From Candidatus Syntropharchaeum sp. (GTDB taxonomy: Archaea; Halobacteriota; Syntropharchaeia; Syntropharchaeales; Syntropharchaeaceae): 43,454 nucleotides of DNA. The position numbers were made by a program, and so were the translations under genes. Each line of letters opens with the position of its first letter. Position 1 is the stretch's first letter. Below the pieces are notes generated by a model. It ran no database searches. It was given only the letters and a program-made list of their open reading frames with translations, and was not told the origin of the DNA. The stretch spans positions 1 through 43,454 of the forward strand of contig JAOQII010000010.1 of NCBI GenBank assembly GCA_026134025.1, written 5' to 3'. Below, piece by piece: positions 1 to 6,291 of the stretch.

Positions 1-1
1 A

Positions 2-679
2 AGCGAGATCAAAGAGTTAAAGCGGGAAGAATTTGCCTGCAAAGAAGATGCTCTGAAAGCAGTGCAGAAGTGGATTAAAAAACACCCGCGGTGCCTTCTT
101 GAGTCTCTCGATATATCCACAGTCTCTCGTAGATTGAATGGGGGGAAGGGGAGACCAAAGAAGAACGAGAAACTCAAGATATCCTATCTCGTAAATCCAA
201 AGATCATACCCAATGAACCCTTGATTCGGGAAGAAAAGAAGAAGTTAGGGCGGTTTATACTTGCAACCAATGATCTTACGCTCGATTCGGAACAGATTCT
301 TGAGTACTACAAAGATCAGAATAAAGTTGAGCGAGGTTTCAGGTTTCTGAAAGATAAGAGTTTCAGAGTTTCGGAGGTTTATCTGAAAAAACCAGAGAGA
401 ATCGAAGCATTGTCAATGATAATGGTGTTGACGCTGTTTGTTTACTCTACAGTGGAATGGATTCTCCGAAAAAGGTTGAAGGAGTCTGGTGAATACATAC
501 CGAACCAGCTGGATAAACCAACCCAAAAACCGACATTAAAATGGGTCTTCATGTTGTTTAGGGGAATTACAGAAGTTAAGATCGATTCTTCTGATGAAAG
601 GCAGATTGCGAATTTGGATGAGATGCTGTGGAAGATAATTGATCTGTTGGGGTGGTGTTGTGGAAAATATTATGTGTGA
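2..679 (+). CDS. IS4-superfamily (IS1634-like) transposase, C-terminal part, cut by window edge
   Basis: The reading frame is already open at base 2, so the N-terminus lies outside the window; the GTG at 62 is only an internal codon. The visible part carries the C-terminal signature of DDE transposases of the IS4 superfamily, YKDQNKVERGFRFLKD, which fits the Y-x2-(R/Q)-x3-E-x6-K pattern with Q in the R position, as in IS1634-like elements. The E is the third catalytic acid. A hydrophobic stretch (SMIMVLTLFVYSTVEW) follows, as is usual near the end of this family. The frame runs cleanly to TGA, so this end of the element looks intact. Whether the two Asp residues upstream are present cannot be seen. 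Confidence 0.85.
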   Translation, partial: SEIKELKREEFACKEDALKAVQKWIKKHPRCLLESLDISTVSRRLNGGKGRPKKNEKLKISYLVNPKIIPNEPLIREEKKKLGRFILATNDLTLDSEQILEYYKDQNKVERGFRFLKDKSFRVSEVYLKKPERIEALSMIMVLTLFVYSTVEWILRKRLKESGEYIPNQLDKPTQKPTLKWVFMLFRGITEVKIDSSDERQIANLDEMLWKIIDLLGWCCGKYYV

Positions 680-720
680 TGGGGGATCTGCGGAAAGTGG
701 GATTTAAGTATCTAAGTATC
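680..720. repeat. Probable right end of the insertion sequence, followed by a tandem 8-mer
   Basis: After the transposase stop there is a short G-rich stretch (GGGGGATCTGCGGAAAGTGG, 681-700) of the kind found at IS termini. It is followed at once by two perfect tandem copies of TAAGTATC (705-712 and 713-720). Calling 681-703 the terminal inverted repeat is inference, because the left end is outside the window. The tandem octamer may be a target-site feature or chance. Confidence 0.35.
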
Positions 721-733
721 TTTGCATCCACAA

Positions 734-742
734 GTTTATATA
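734..742 (+). promoter_or_regulatory. TATA box for the Lrp-type regulator
   Basis: The sequence ACAAGTTTATATACTA (730-745) has an A-rich BRE-like flank and a TATA core. It lies about 60 bases before the ATG at 803, so transcription would start near 765-770 and leave a leader of about 35 bases. A very similar element stands before the catalase remnant at 1281-1294. Confidence 0.6.
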
Positions 743-802
743 CTACTTCTGCCAAATATGTTAGTGAATCAGGGCTCAACTTTAACGAAATATGGTTTTA
801 TC

Positions 803-1231
803 ATGAACGAAAACGACCGAAAAATTGTTGAGATGCTGATGGAGAATGCACGAGTATCTTTCACGGATATCGCAAACGAGCTTGGTGTGAGCGAGTCCAC
901 CGTGAGGAAACGGGTCAAATATCTCGAAGAGAGTGGGGTAATAAAGAAGTATACAGCAGTAGTTGACCCTGCAAAGCTTGGATACAGGACAGTCGCGATA
1001 GTGGGACTTGATGCTGAGCCATCCCAGTTTCTGGAAGCAGCAGATTCGATGAGCAGGATCGATGAGGTAAAATGGGTTGCAACCACAACAGGAGATCACA
1101 TGATCGTGACTGAGATATGGACCCATGATGTAAAGGAGCTTGGTGCGTTGATCTCTGAGAAAATCGGAAAAATAAAAGGGGTTCATCGTATATGCCCCGC
1201 TATAATACTTGAGATGGTAAAGAATCCATAA
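803..1231 (+). CDS. Lrp/AsnC-family transcriptional regulator
   Basis: This is a 142-residue DNA-binding protein of the feast/famine family. An N-terminal winged helix-turn-helix (about residues 3-55, with [20 protein letters not shown] as the recognition unit) is followed by a RAM/ligand-binding domain (about 60-140) of alternating strands and helices. I chose the ATG at 803, not the upstream start at 722, because it gives the canonical [12 protein letters not shown] beginning and lies downstream of the TATA box. It is the first gene after the insertion sequence and just before the oxidative-stress island, so it could regulate that island or itself. Its ligand cannot be deduced. Confidence 0.9.
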   Translation: MNENDRKIVEMLMENARVSFTDIANELGVSESTVRKRVKYLEESGVIKKYTAVVDPAKLGYRTVAIVGLDAEPSQFLEAADSMSRIDEVKWVATTTGDHMIVTEIWTHDVKELGALISEKIGKIKGVHRICPAIILEMVKNP

Positions 1232-1240
1232 TTCCGATTT

Positions 1241-1263
1241 TCGTATTTTTTTTATCATTTTTT
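1241..1263 (+). terminator. T-rich terminator after the Lrp-type gene
   Basis: Two T-runs (eight T at 1246-1253 and six T at 1258-1263) follow the regulator's stop codon within 35 bases, without an obvious hairpin. This is the usual look of an archaeal oligo-T terminator. The next TATA box begins about 20 bases later. Confidence 0.6.
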
Positions 1264-1280
1264 GACGCATTTCTTACCAA

Positions 1281-1294
1281 AAGTTTATATAATA
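1281..1294 (+). promoter_or_regulatory. BRE/TATA promoter of the catalase remnant
   Basis: The stretch ACCAAAAGTTTATATAATAA (1276-1295) is one of the clearest promoters in the window. A ribosome site (AGAGGTGAT, 1296-1304) follows, then an ATG at 1316. The intact signals suggest that the gene behind it was lost recently. Confidence 0.65.
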
Positions 1295-1315
1295 AGAGGT
1301 GATACAGTTGATATA

Positions 1316-1433
1316 ATGAACGAAGAAAAAGTTCTGACCACGAATCAGGGTGTTATGATCAACGATAATCAGAACTCTCTGACCGTGGGTGAGCGTGGTC
1401 CTGTGCTTCTGCAGGATGTTCAGTTCATCGAGA
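1316..1433 (+). pseudogene. Catalase remnant (first ~40 codons only)
   Basis: The peptide from the ATG at 1316 matches the N-terminus of monofunctional heme catalases: VLTTNQG, then [18 protein letters not shown], then FIEK. In real catalases this leads into HFDRERIPERVVHAKG and about 450 more residues. Here recognisable catalase ends after FIEK near 1433. The frame then continues with unrelated sequence to a stop at 1537. None of the heme-binding or catalytic residues is present, so it cannot be an enzyme. Promoter and ribosome site are still in place. I read this as a catalase gene that lost nearly everything after its first exon-sized block by deletion. Confidence 0.75.
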
Positions 1434-1562
1434 AGTCAGAGGGTGGACCAAACGCACCCTTCAATAGCAGGACAACTCCAGGTGGGGTACTACGACGCAC
1501 TCATCATCGCACATATCACAGTATTAAAAAGTCCTGAGGAGATCTATGAGGTGGTAGGATAA
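1434..1562 (+). pseudogene. Unidentified gene fragment fused behind the catalase remnant
   Basis: In a frame different from the catalase piece, an open stretch ends with [20 protein letters not shown] and then IYEVVG and a TAA at 1560-1562. It reads like the C-terminal end of a real protein (regular hydrophobic spacing) but I do not recognise the family. It has no start of its own after the deletion point near 1434. Its stop overlaps the presumed start of the next gene. It is probably the surviving tail of whatever gene lay downstream of the catalase before the deletion. Confidence 0.3.
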
Positions 1563-2149
1563 AACTTCTTGGAATCTCAGCAAGCCCCCGTAAGGCTGCA
1601 ACCGATTATATCGTGAGAGAAGCATTGCGCTATGCCGGAGAGATTACAGAGGTTGAGACCGAGTACTTCTCGGTTCGTGGCAAAGATCTTAACTTCTGCA
1701 TCCACTGCGATCATTGCATAAAAACAGGTGAGTGCGTTCACAGAGACGGAATGCTCGAACTTTACCCTCTTCTCCTCTGGGCTGATGCAATTATCATCGG
1801 AACCCCTGTCTATCAGGGGACGGTGAGTGGTCAGGCAAAGGTTCTTATGGATCGATGCAGGGCACTTGTTGCAAAGGATATTCATGCATTGAGCGGTAAG
1901 ATAGGAGCTGCTGTTGCAGTAGGGGGAGACAGAGCAGGTGGTCAGGAGATCGCAATAAGGACAATCATCGACTTTTACCTGATAAACGAGATGATCCCAG
2001 TTGGAGGAGGGGCATTCGGGGCAAATCTCGGTGCTTCAATCTGGTCACAGGATAAGAAGGCAGAAGGAGCAGCATCTGACTCAGAAGGTTTGAAGAGCCT
2101 GTATAAGACCGTGACTCGCCTGATAAAGGTTGCATCAGAGGATGTATGA
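1559..2149 (+). CDS. Iron-sulfur flavoprotein (Isf / NADPH-dependent FMN reductase family), apparent ATA start
   Basis: This is a flavodoxin-fold electron carrier or reductase that binds FMN. The N-terminus IKLLGISASPRKAATDY contains the phosphate-binding loop. The compact cysteine motif CIHCDHCIKTGEC (C-x2-C-x2-C-x5-C) would bind the [4Fe-4S] cluster typical of Isf, known from methanogens as an O2/H2O2-reducing flavoprotein. GTPVYQGTVSGQAKVLMDRC is the second flavin loop. Length from 1559 is 196 residues, normal for Isf. The frame has a stop at 1547 and no ATG, GTG or TTG before the conserved N-terminus; the first usual start (GTG 1613) would delete the flavin loop. The codon at the family's Met position is ATA (1559), 4-5 bases after GAGGTGG. 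Either AUA is used or the start codon is mutated. Confidence 0.8.
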   Translation: MKLLGISASPRKAATDYIVREALRYAGEITEVETEYFSVRGKDLNFCIHCDHCIKTGECVHRDGMLELYPLLLWADAIIIGTPVYQGTVSGQAKVLMDRCRALVAKDIHALSGKIGAAVAVGGDRAGGQEIAIRTIIDFYLINEMIPVGGGAFGANLGASIWSQDKKAEGAASDSEGLKSLYKTVTRLIKVASEDV

Positions 2150-2351
2150 GAAGGTTAGAGTCGATCCTGGAAAGTGCAACGGCTGTGGAGAATGTCTCAT
2201 CCACTGTCCCAAAGGTCCGAGAATCTTTGGAATCGTTGATAGAGATGATAGAAAGGTCTGTATCGTCATGGATGCAAGCTTCTGTCTTGGATGCACCAGT
2301 TGCCTCACACACTGCAGAAATGCTGCGATTGAGCTCTGGAAAGGTGGTTGA
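2142..2351 (+). CDS. 2[4Fe-4S] ferredoxin
   Basis: This is a small electron carrier of 69 residues with two clusters. The first motif is CNGCGECLIHCPKG (C-x2-C-x2-C-x3-C), the second CLGCTSCLTHCRN, which has the same spacing but no Pro after its last Cys. The ATG at 2142 overlaps the end of the flavoprotein gene by eight bases, so the two are translationally coupled, and the ferredoxin is a likely redox partner of the flavoprotein. I rejected the upstream in-frame TTG at 2130. Confidence 0.9.
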   Translation: MYEKVRVDPGKCNGCGECLIHCPKGPRIFGIVDRDDRKVCIVMDASFCLGCTSCLTHCRNAAIELWKGG

Positions 2352-2360
2352 ATACAAATG

Positions 2361-2400
2361 TATTTATACATAAAATTTGTTACAGATTGAATAAGGAGGT
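2361..2400 (+). promoter_or_regulatory. Promoter and strong ribosome site of the rubredoxin gene
   Basis: TATTTATACATAAAA (2361-2375) is a TATA-like element directly after the ferredoxin stop. The ribosome site AAGGAGGT (2393-2400) follows at the expected start region. The ribosome site abuts the ATG at 2401, so the ATG at 2407 is the better-spaced start. Confidence 0.5.
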
Positions 2401-2406
2401 ATGAGT

Positions 2407-2568
2407 ATGGATAAGTGGGAGTGCATAGCATGTGGATATATCTATGATCCAGCGGTGGGAGATCCTGATGGTGGCATCCCGCCAGGTACAGCATTTGAGG
2501 ATCTGCCAGAAGATTGGGTCTGTCCGATGTGTGGCGTCGGGAAGGATGAGTTCGAGAGGGTTGAGTAG
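2407..2568 (+). CDS. Rubredoxin
   Basis: This 53-residue iron protein has the standard rubredoxin layout: [18 protein letters not shown] with the first C-x2-C, the loop [19 protein letters not shown], then [12 protein letters not shown] with the second C-x2-C. The four cysteines bind one Fe. Rubredoxin passes electrons to flavodiiron oxidases, rubrerythrins and superoxide reductase; the last (3485) and a flavodiiron oxidase (7208) are encoded nearby. The start at 2407 is preferred over 2401 for ribosome-site spacing. Confidence 0.95.
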   Translation: MDKWECIACGYIYDPAVGDPDGGIPPGTAFEDLPEDWVCPMCGVGKDEFERVE

Positions 2569-2569
2569 A

Positions 2570-2707
2570 ATGCCAGATGCAGATGAGCTTCGCTCGATGG
2601 GGATGGATGTTGTTGGTGTCATCAGGACACTCAAGGAGCCGGCTGAAACAGCACTTAACGAATGTAAAAAGCTTGGAGAGAAACTCGCACTAAAGATAAA
2701 GGGTTGA
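2570..2707 (+). CDS. Small hypothetical protein behind rubredoxin
   Basis: A 45-residue frame begins with ATG one base after the rubredoxin stop. It reads MPDADELRSMGMDVVGVIRT and ends in a lysine-rich amphipathic helix (ALNECKKLGEKLALKIKG). Codon use resembles its neighbours and there is no competing gene on either strand. I do not recognise the family. The tight spacing suggests co-translation with rubredoxin. It may be a small accessory protein or a remnant. Confidence 0.45.
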   Translation: MPDADELRSMGMDVVGVIRTLKEPAETALNECKKLGEKLALKIKG

Positions 2708-2771
2708 ATACTGTAAACGAGGTTGCAATCGAGGAGACCTACACAGTAAGATTGAAGCATTTTGAGTTTTG

Positions 2772-2800
2772 TATTTGGTATATATAATAAAAAAGGAGTG
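2772..2800 (+). promoter_or_regulatory. Promoter and ribosome site of the sulfite-reductase-like gene
   Basis: ATTTGGTATATATAATAA (2773-2790) is a strong TATA element and AAAAGGAGTGG (2790-2800) is a ribosome site, leading to the ATG at 2808. A new transcript probably starts inside this island. Part of the roughly 100 bases between 2708 and 2807 is therefore promoter; I see no gene in it. Confidence 0.6.
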
Positions 2801-2807
2801 GATAGAT

Positions 2808-3479
2808 ATGTCAGATGAGAAGAAGAAAGATCTACCTGAGAAGGGTGCGATCGTGCAGCGGGACTATGAAACGTACGCGATCGCCCCTCACATCCCTGGT
2901 GGAATCTGTGATCCCGAGACACTCAGAAAGATTGCGGATGTTGCAGAACGTTACGGCGCAAAGGCACTGAAGCTGACATCAGCACAGCGGATCGCGATCG
3001 TTGGAATTGCTGAAGAAAATATCGAGGCTGCATGGAGTGATCTTGGCATACCACCAGGTCATGCGATCGGGCTCTGTGTCAGGAGTGTGAAGTTCTGCCC
3101 TGGGACGACGTTCTGCAAGAGGGGGAAACAGGACTCGGTGAAGCTTGGTATGGAGTTTGACGCTCGCTATCATGGAGTTGAGATGCCTTCAAAGTTCAAG
3201 ATCGGGGTATCGGGGTGTACCAACTGCTGCGGTGAGTCGTGGATAAAGGATCTCGGGTTTATCGGGATGCCAAAGGGATGGAAGGTCGTTGTTGGAGGCT
3301 GTGCAGGGGCAATTCCCAGAATCGCAGATGTTTTAGCAGAAAATTTGAGCGATGATGAAGCGATCGAGCTTGCAGATAAGGTCATAAACCACTACAAAAC
3401 CAGTGACACGAAGAAGCGTCTGGGTAAGTACATCGAGGAGATCGGGATTGATGAATTCAAGAAAAATTTAGGTGTGTGA
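2808..3479 (+). CDS. Small siroheme-[4Fe-4S] sulfite/nitrite reductase-like protein
   Basis: This 223-residue protein matches the single-domain, low-molecular-weight assimilatory-type sulfite reductases of anaerobic archaea and bacteria. The N-terminal half has the ferredoxin-like domain and the siroheme contact region (GGICDPETLRKIADVAERYG, LTSAQRI). The cluster ligands follow: CPGTTFC (residues 97-103, C-x5-C) and SGCTNCC (C137 and C141, C-x3-C). The extra Cys at 140 replaces the usual Ser. In methanogens such proteins are thought to reduce sulfite or nitrite. Its position between rubredoxin and superoxide reductase puts it in the redox-defence operon. The ATG at 2808 follows a well-placed ribosome site. 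Confidence 0.85.
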   Translation: MSDEKKKDLPEKGAIVQRDYETYAIAPHIPGGICDPETLRKIADVAERYGAKALKLTSAQRIAIVGIAEENIEAAWSDLGIPPGHAIGLCVRSVKFCPGTTFCKRGKQDSVKLGMEFDARYHGVEMPSKFKIGVSGCTNCCGESWIKDLGFIGMPKGWKVVVGGCAGAIPRIADVLAENLSDDEAIELADKVINHYKTSDTKKRLGKYIEEIGIDEFKKNLGV

Positions 3480-3484
3480 TAAGA

Positions 3485-3832
3485 ATGAAGTTTGAAGATA
3501 TATTGAAGGATAAGGATTCAGAGGGAAAGGAGAAGCACGTCCCCGTAATTGAGATCGGTAGAGGTCGAGGTGAAGAGAGTGCTGAGATCGTTCATGTTGT
3601 GGTCGGGAAAGAGGTCCCGCATCCAAACACAACAGAACACCACATCGCATGGATCGAGGTCTATGGTGTGAAGAAGGATGGACAGGTCGTTAATCTGGGA
3701 AGATCAGCATTTGCACCCGGGTTCACAAACCCCAATGTGCGGTTTCAGGTACCGCTTTCTGAGTTCAAGGCATTCTGTGCGCTCTCTTACTGTAACATTC
3801 ATGGTCTATGGGAGAACTGCATAGAGGTATAG
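3485..3832 (+). CDS. Superoxide reductase (neelaredoxin, 1Fe class)
   Basis: This reduces superoxide to peroxide without making O2, using electrons from rubredoxin. The 115-residue protein has the complete Fe(His)4Cys centre: EKHVP (Glu16, His18), HPNTTEHHIAW (His46, His52) and CNIHG (Cys103, His106). It lacks the N-terminal desulforedoxin domain, so it is the one-iron type. I prefer the ATG at 3485 over the GTG at 3476, which overlaps the previous stop. The gene lies six bases after the sulfite-reductase-like gene and four before ferritin, clearly one operon. Confidence 0.95.
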   Translation: MKFEDILKDKDSEGKEKHVPVIEIGRGRGEESAEIVHVVVGKEVPHPNTTEHHIAWIEVYGVKKDGQVVNLGRSAFAPGFTNPNVRFQVPLSEFKAFCALSYCNIHGLWENCIEV

Positions 3833-3836
3833 TGAA

Positions 3837-4235
3837 ATGCTAAGCGAGAAGATGTATGATGCGCTGAATACCCAGATCAATCGGGAGATCTACTCAGCGT
3901 ATCTCTATCTTTCGATGTCAGCATACAGCACATACATCGGTCTCAAGGGCTTTGCAAACTGGTTTATGGTTCAGTACCAGGAAGAGATGGCTCACGCGAT
4001 GAAACTCTATGATTACATCAACGAACTTGCTGACCTTGCAATCGAAGAGAGGGACCATGCAACAGGGATCTTCCTGCAATGGTTTGTTACCGAGCAGATC
4101 GAGGAAGAGTCAAACGACAATGAGATCATCGCAAGGTTGAAGCTCATCGGAGATGATGGAAACGGCCTTCTAATGCTTGACAAGGAACTTGGGATGCGGG
4201 TATTCACGCCTCCAGCCACTTCAGAGGGTGCATGA
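3837..4235 (+). CDS. Ferritin with an in-frame internal deletion of ~40 residues
   Basis: Both halves match archaeal ferritins closely. Residues 1-60 cover helix A and most of helix B (EIYSAYLYLSMSAY; QEEMAHAMKLYDYI). Residues 61-132 start late in helix C (NELADLAIEERDHATG, FLQWFVTEQIEEE) and run to the usual C-terminus (LGMRVFTPPA). The segment that normally joins them (long loop with the PPSEW-type sequence, then FEHxxxHE) is missing at about 4017-4022, with the frame preserved. Usual length is about 170; here it is 132. Ferroxidase ligands equivalent to E17, E50, H53, Q127 and E130 remain, but the helix C glutamate (E94 equivalent) is lost. A 24-mer cage seems unlikely; it may be a pseudogene that kept its frame. 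Confidence 0.85.
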   Translation: MLSEKMYDALNTQINREIYSAYLYLSMSAYSTYIGLKGFANWFMVQYQEEMAHAMKLYDYINELADLAIEERDHATGIFLQWFVTEQIEEESNDNEIIARLKLIGDDGNGLLMLDKELGMRVFTPPATSEGA

Positions 4236-4236
4236 G

Positions 4237-4458
4237 ATGTCCTGCATAACGCCCGATGGAAAGCTCACTGAATCGGCAAAGAAGATTCTTGGTGCGACGA
4301 AGGATCTAACAACACCAGAGGAGATCTCAAAAGTCACTGGCATCCCGCTTTTCAGGGTCAGAAGTAGTTTGAGAGAACTTGGTGATGCCGGGCTCCTTGA
4401 AAAGATCGACGGAAAGTTCAGGAGAACGGTTTCTGGAGAGGAGAAGCTGAAAGGATAG
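4237..4458 (+). CDS. Small winged-helix DNA-binding protein
   Basis: This 73-residue protein starts with ATG one base after the ferritin stop. Most of it is a winged helix: TTPEEISKVTGIPLFRVRSS forms the helix-turn-helix, followed by LRELGDAGLLEKIDGKFRRT as recognition helix end and wing. Such single-domain MarR/ArsR-like proteins are common archaeal repressors or activators. Because it ends the superoxide reductase-ferritin operon, autoregulation of that operon is a reasonable guess. No metal-binding cysteines stand out apart from Cys3. Confidence 0.75.
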   Translation: MSCITPDGKLTESAKKILGATKDLTTPEEISKVTGIPLFRVRSSLRELGDAGLLEKIDGKFRRTVSGEEKLKG

Positions 4459-4498
4459 GAAGATGTTGAATATTTTATGGATCATGATTGAAAGAATT

Positions 4499-4508
4499 AA
4501 AAGGAGGT
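4499..4508 (+). promoter_or_regulatory. Strong ribosome site of the peroxiredoxin gene
   Basis: AAAAGGAGGT stands eight bases before the ATG at 4517. A weak TATA-like stretch (AATATTTTATGG, 4470-4481) lies upstream, so a separate promoter for the peroxiredoxin-glutaredoxin-thioredoxin reductase set is possible. Confidence 0.5.
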
Positions 4509-4516
4509 ATTTTTGA

Positions 4517-5167
4517 ATGGAAGAAGATATTGAATCAAAGGGCGGTCTCCCGCTTATCGGAGATCCCGCACCGGAGTTTGAAGCTGTAACGACATTTGGA
4601 ACGCTGAGGCTTGAAGACTATCGCGGAAGCTGGCTTATATTATTCTCGCACCCTGCAGACTTCACGCCGGTCTGCACGACTGAATTTATCGCGTTTACCG
4701 AAATATACGAGGAGCTCAAGAAGCGAAATGCGGAGCTTTTAGGGCTTTCGGTTGACAGCGTCTCATCGCATATCGCATGGGTCAGAAATATCGAGGAGAA
4801 GCTCGGTATCAAGATACCGTTCCCGATAATAGCAGATCTGAACAGGGAAGTTGCATCAAAGTACGGTATGATCCATCCTGGTGAGAGCAGAACTGAAACC
4901 GTGAGATGTGTCTTTATAATCGATCCAGAAGGGATACTCAGGGCGATGCTCTACTACCCGCTCACAAACGGGCGGAATATGGATGAGATACTGAGGCTCC
5001 TTGATGCGATGCAGACATCGGATGAGCATAAGGTTGCAACCCCTGCAAACTGGAGACCAGGGGATAAAGTCGTTGTACCGCCGCCGAATACACAGGAGAT
5101 GGCAGAAGAGCGGATGAAGGAAGGATATGAGTGCGTTGACTGGTATCTCTGCAAGAAGGACCTTTGA
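4517..5167 (+). CDS. Peroxiredoxin (archaeal Prx6-type)
   Basis: This thiol peroxidase reduces H2O2 and organic peroxides. The N-terminal thioredoxin-fold domain has the peroxidatic motif DFTPVCTTE (Cys53, with Thr50) and the partner Arg in the [14 protein letters not shown] region. The C-terminal dimerisation arm ends in [10 protein letters not shown], giving two cysteines (206, 212) with the spacing seen in Aeropyrum-type archaeal Prx6 enzymes. At 216 residues it is full length. Glutaredoxin and thioredoxin reductase follow immediately and are the obvious electron donors. Confidence 0.95.
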   Translation: MEEDIESKGGLPLIGDPAPEFEAVTTFGTLRLEDYRGSWLILFSHPADFTPVCTTEFIAFTEIYEELKKRNAELLGLSVDSVSSHIAWVRNIEEKLGIKIPFPIIADLNREVASKYGMIHPGESRTETVRCVFIIDPEGILRAMLYYPLTNGRNMDEILRLLDAMQTSDEHKVATPANWRPGDKVVVPPPNTQEMAEERMKEGYECVDWYLCKKDL

Positions 5168-5176
5168 GGTTTTAAA

Positions 5177-5416
5177 ATGGCAAAGATAAGGGTCTACACC
5201 ACCCCTGCATGCCCTTTCTGCAAGATGGCAAAGAACTTTCTCAAGGATGCAGGCGTGGAGTTTGAAGATATTGACGTATCAAAAGATCCGGATGCAGCAG
5301 AAGAGATGGTCAGAAAGAGCGGGAAGATGCTTATCCCACAGATTGAGATCGGGGATACGATAATTGTTGGGTTCGATGAGGAGGCAATAAAGCGGGAGCT
5401 TGGGATCGATGTATGA
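5177..5416 (+). CDS. Glutaredoxin/NrdH-like thiol-disulfide carrier
   Basis: This 79-residue thioredoxin-fold protein has the active site CPFC (TTPACPFCKMAKNFL), the cis-Pro region KMLIPQIEIGD and the usual end. Small carriers of this kind in archaea accept electrons from thioredoxin reductase rather than glutathione. It sits nine bases after the peroxiredoxin gene, and its 3' end overlaps the thioredoxin reductase start by eight bases, so the three are coupled. Confidence 0.92.
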   Translation: MAKIRVYTTPACPFCKMAKNFLKDAGVEFEDIDVSKDPDAAEEMVRKSGKMLIPQIEIGDTIIVGFDEEAIKRELGIDV

Positions 5417-6291
5417 TTGTATCATCATCGGAGCCGGTCCTGCAGGGCTTACAGCAGCGGTCTATGCTGCGAGAAAGAGGATCTCAACACTTGTCATCTC
5501 TGGAAATCTCGGTGGCCAGGCAGCGCTTTCATCCAGTATAGAGAACTACATTGGTTTCCAGTTTATAACAGGAGCAGAGCTTGTTCAAAAGTTCGAAGAG
5601 CATGCAAGAACGCTTGGAGTGGAAGTTAAGATTCAGGAGCGGGTTTTTGGAATCAAAGAGACTGGTGACGGGTTTGATGTGCTAACTGATCGTGGTACAT
5701 ACGCTGCACGAGCGATTATAGTCGCATCTGGTAAGATCCCAAAAAGGCTCGGGGTTCCAGGAGAAGATGAGTACCTCGAAAGGGGCGTCACATACTGTGC
5801 GACCTGTGATGGTCCCCTATTTGCAGGCAAAAAAGTTGCGGTTATCGGTGGCGGAAATTCTGCGCTCGATGCAGCGATTCAGATGACAAAGATTGCAGCG
5901 TGGGTCTATCTGATAAACGTTAACCCGGTACTTCGCGGAGATGCTGTGATGCGAGAGAAGGTGGAGGAGGCATCGAACGTTACGATCATGAACTCAACCC
6001 AGACGCTTGAGATTGTGGGAGATGTATTTGTGAAGGGTTTGCGCCTGAAAGATAGAAGAACAGATGAAGAGAAGACACTCGATCTTGAAGGTGTCTTTGT
6101 TGAGATCGGCTCTATTCCCTCATCAGACTTTTTAAAAGGTCTTGTTGAGCTGAATGAACTCAGGGAGGTCGTAATAGATCGCAGAAACCAAACATCTAAA
6201 GAAGGGATCTTTGCAGCAGGTGATAATTGCAGCAGGAGAGGGTGCAAAGGCACTTCTTGGGGCGGATGAGTATCTCAACAGGAAGAGATGA
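5409..6291 (+). pseudogene. trxB: Thioredoxin reductase with a small deletion/frameshift near the C-terminus
   Basis: The first ~270 residues form a normal thioredoxin reductase: FAD motif IIIGAGPAGLTAAVYAARKR, redox-active CATCDG, NAD(P) motif VAVIGGGNSALDAA. The last FAD motif GIFAAGD ends at 6224. In the same frame there follow only 14 unrelated residues to a stop at 6267-6269. In the next frame, from 6223, the expected tail is present (IIAAGEGAKALLGADEYLNR) to a TGA at 6289-6291, whose ATGA overlap with the next gene shows it was the original stop. About eight codons (the usual xxxPxxQ segment) are gone at the junction. The product, if made, lacks part of the FAD-binding C-terminal helix. 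I chose the ATG at 5409. Residual activity is uncertain. Confidence 0.8.

Noticed and set aside
3837-4235. Natural short ferritin-like family such as Dps or encapsulated ferritin
   Set aside because: Both halves align with classical 24-mer ferritin, including the C-terminal tail. The missing part is a defined internal block, not a different fold.
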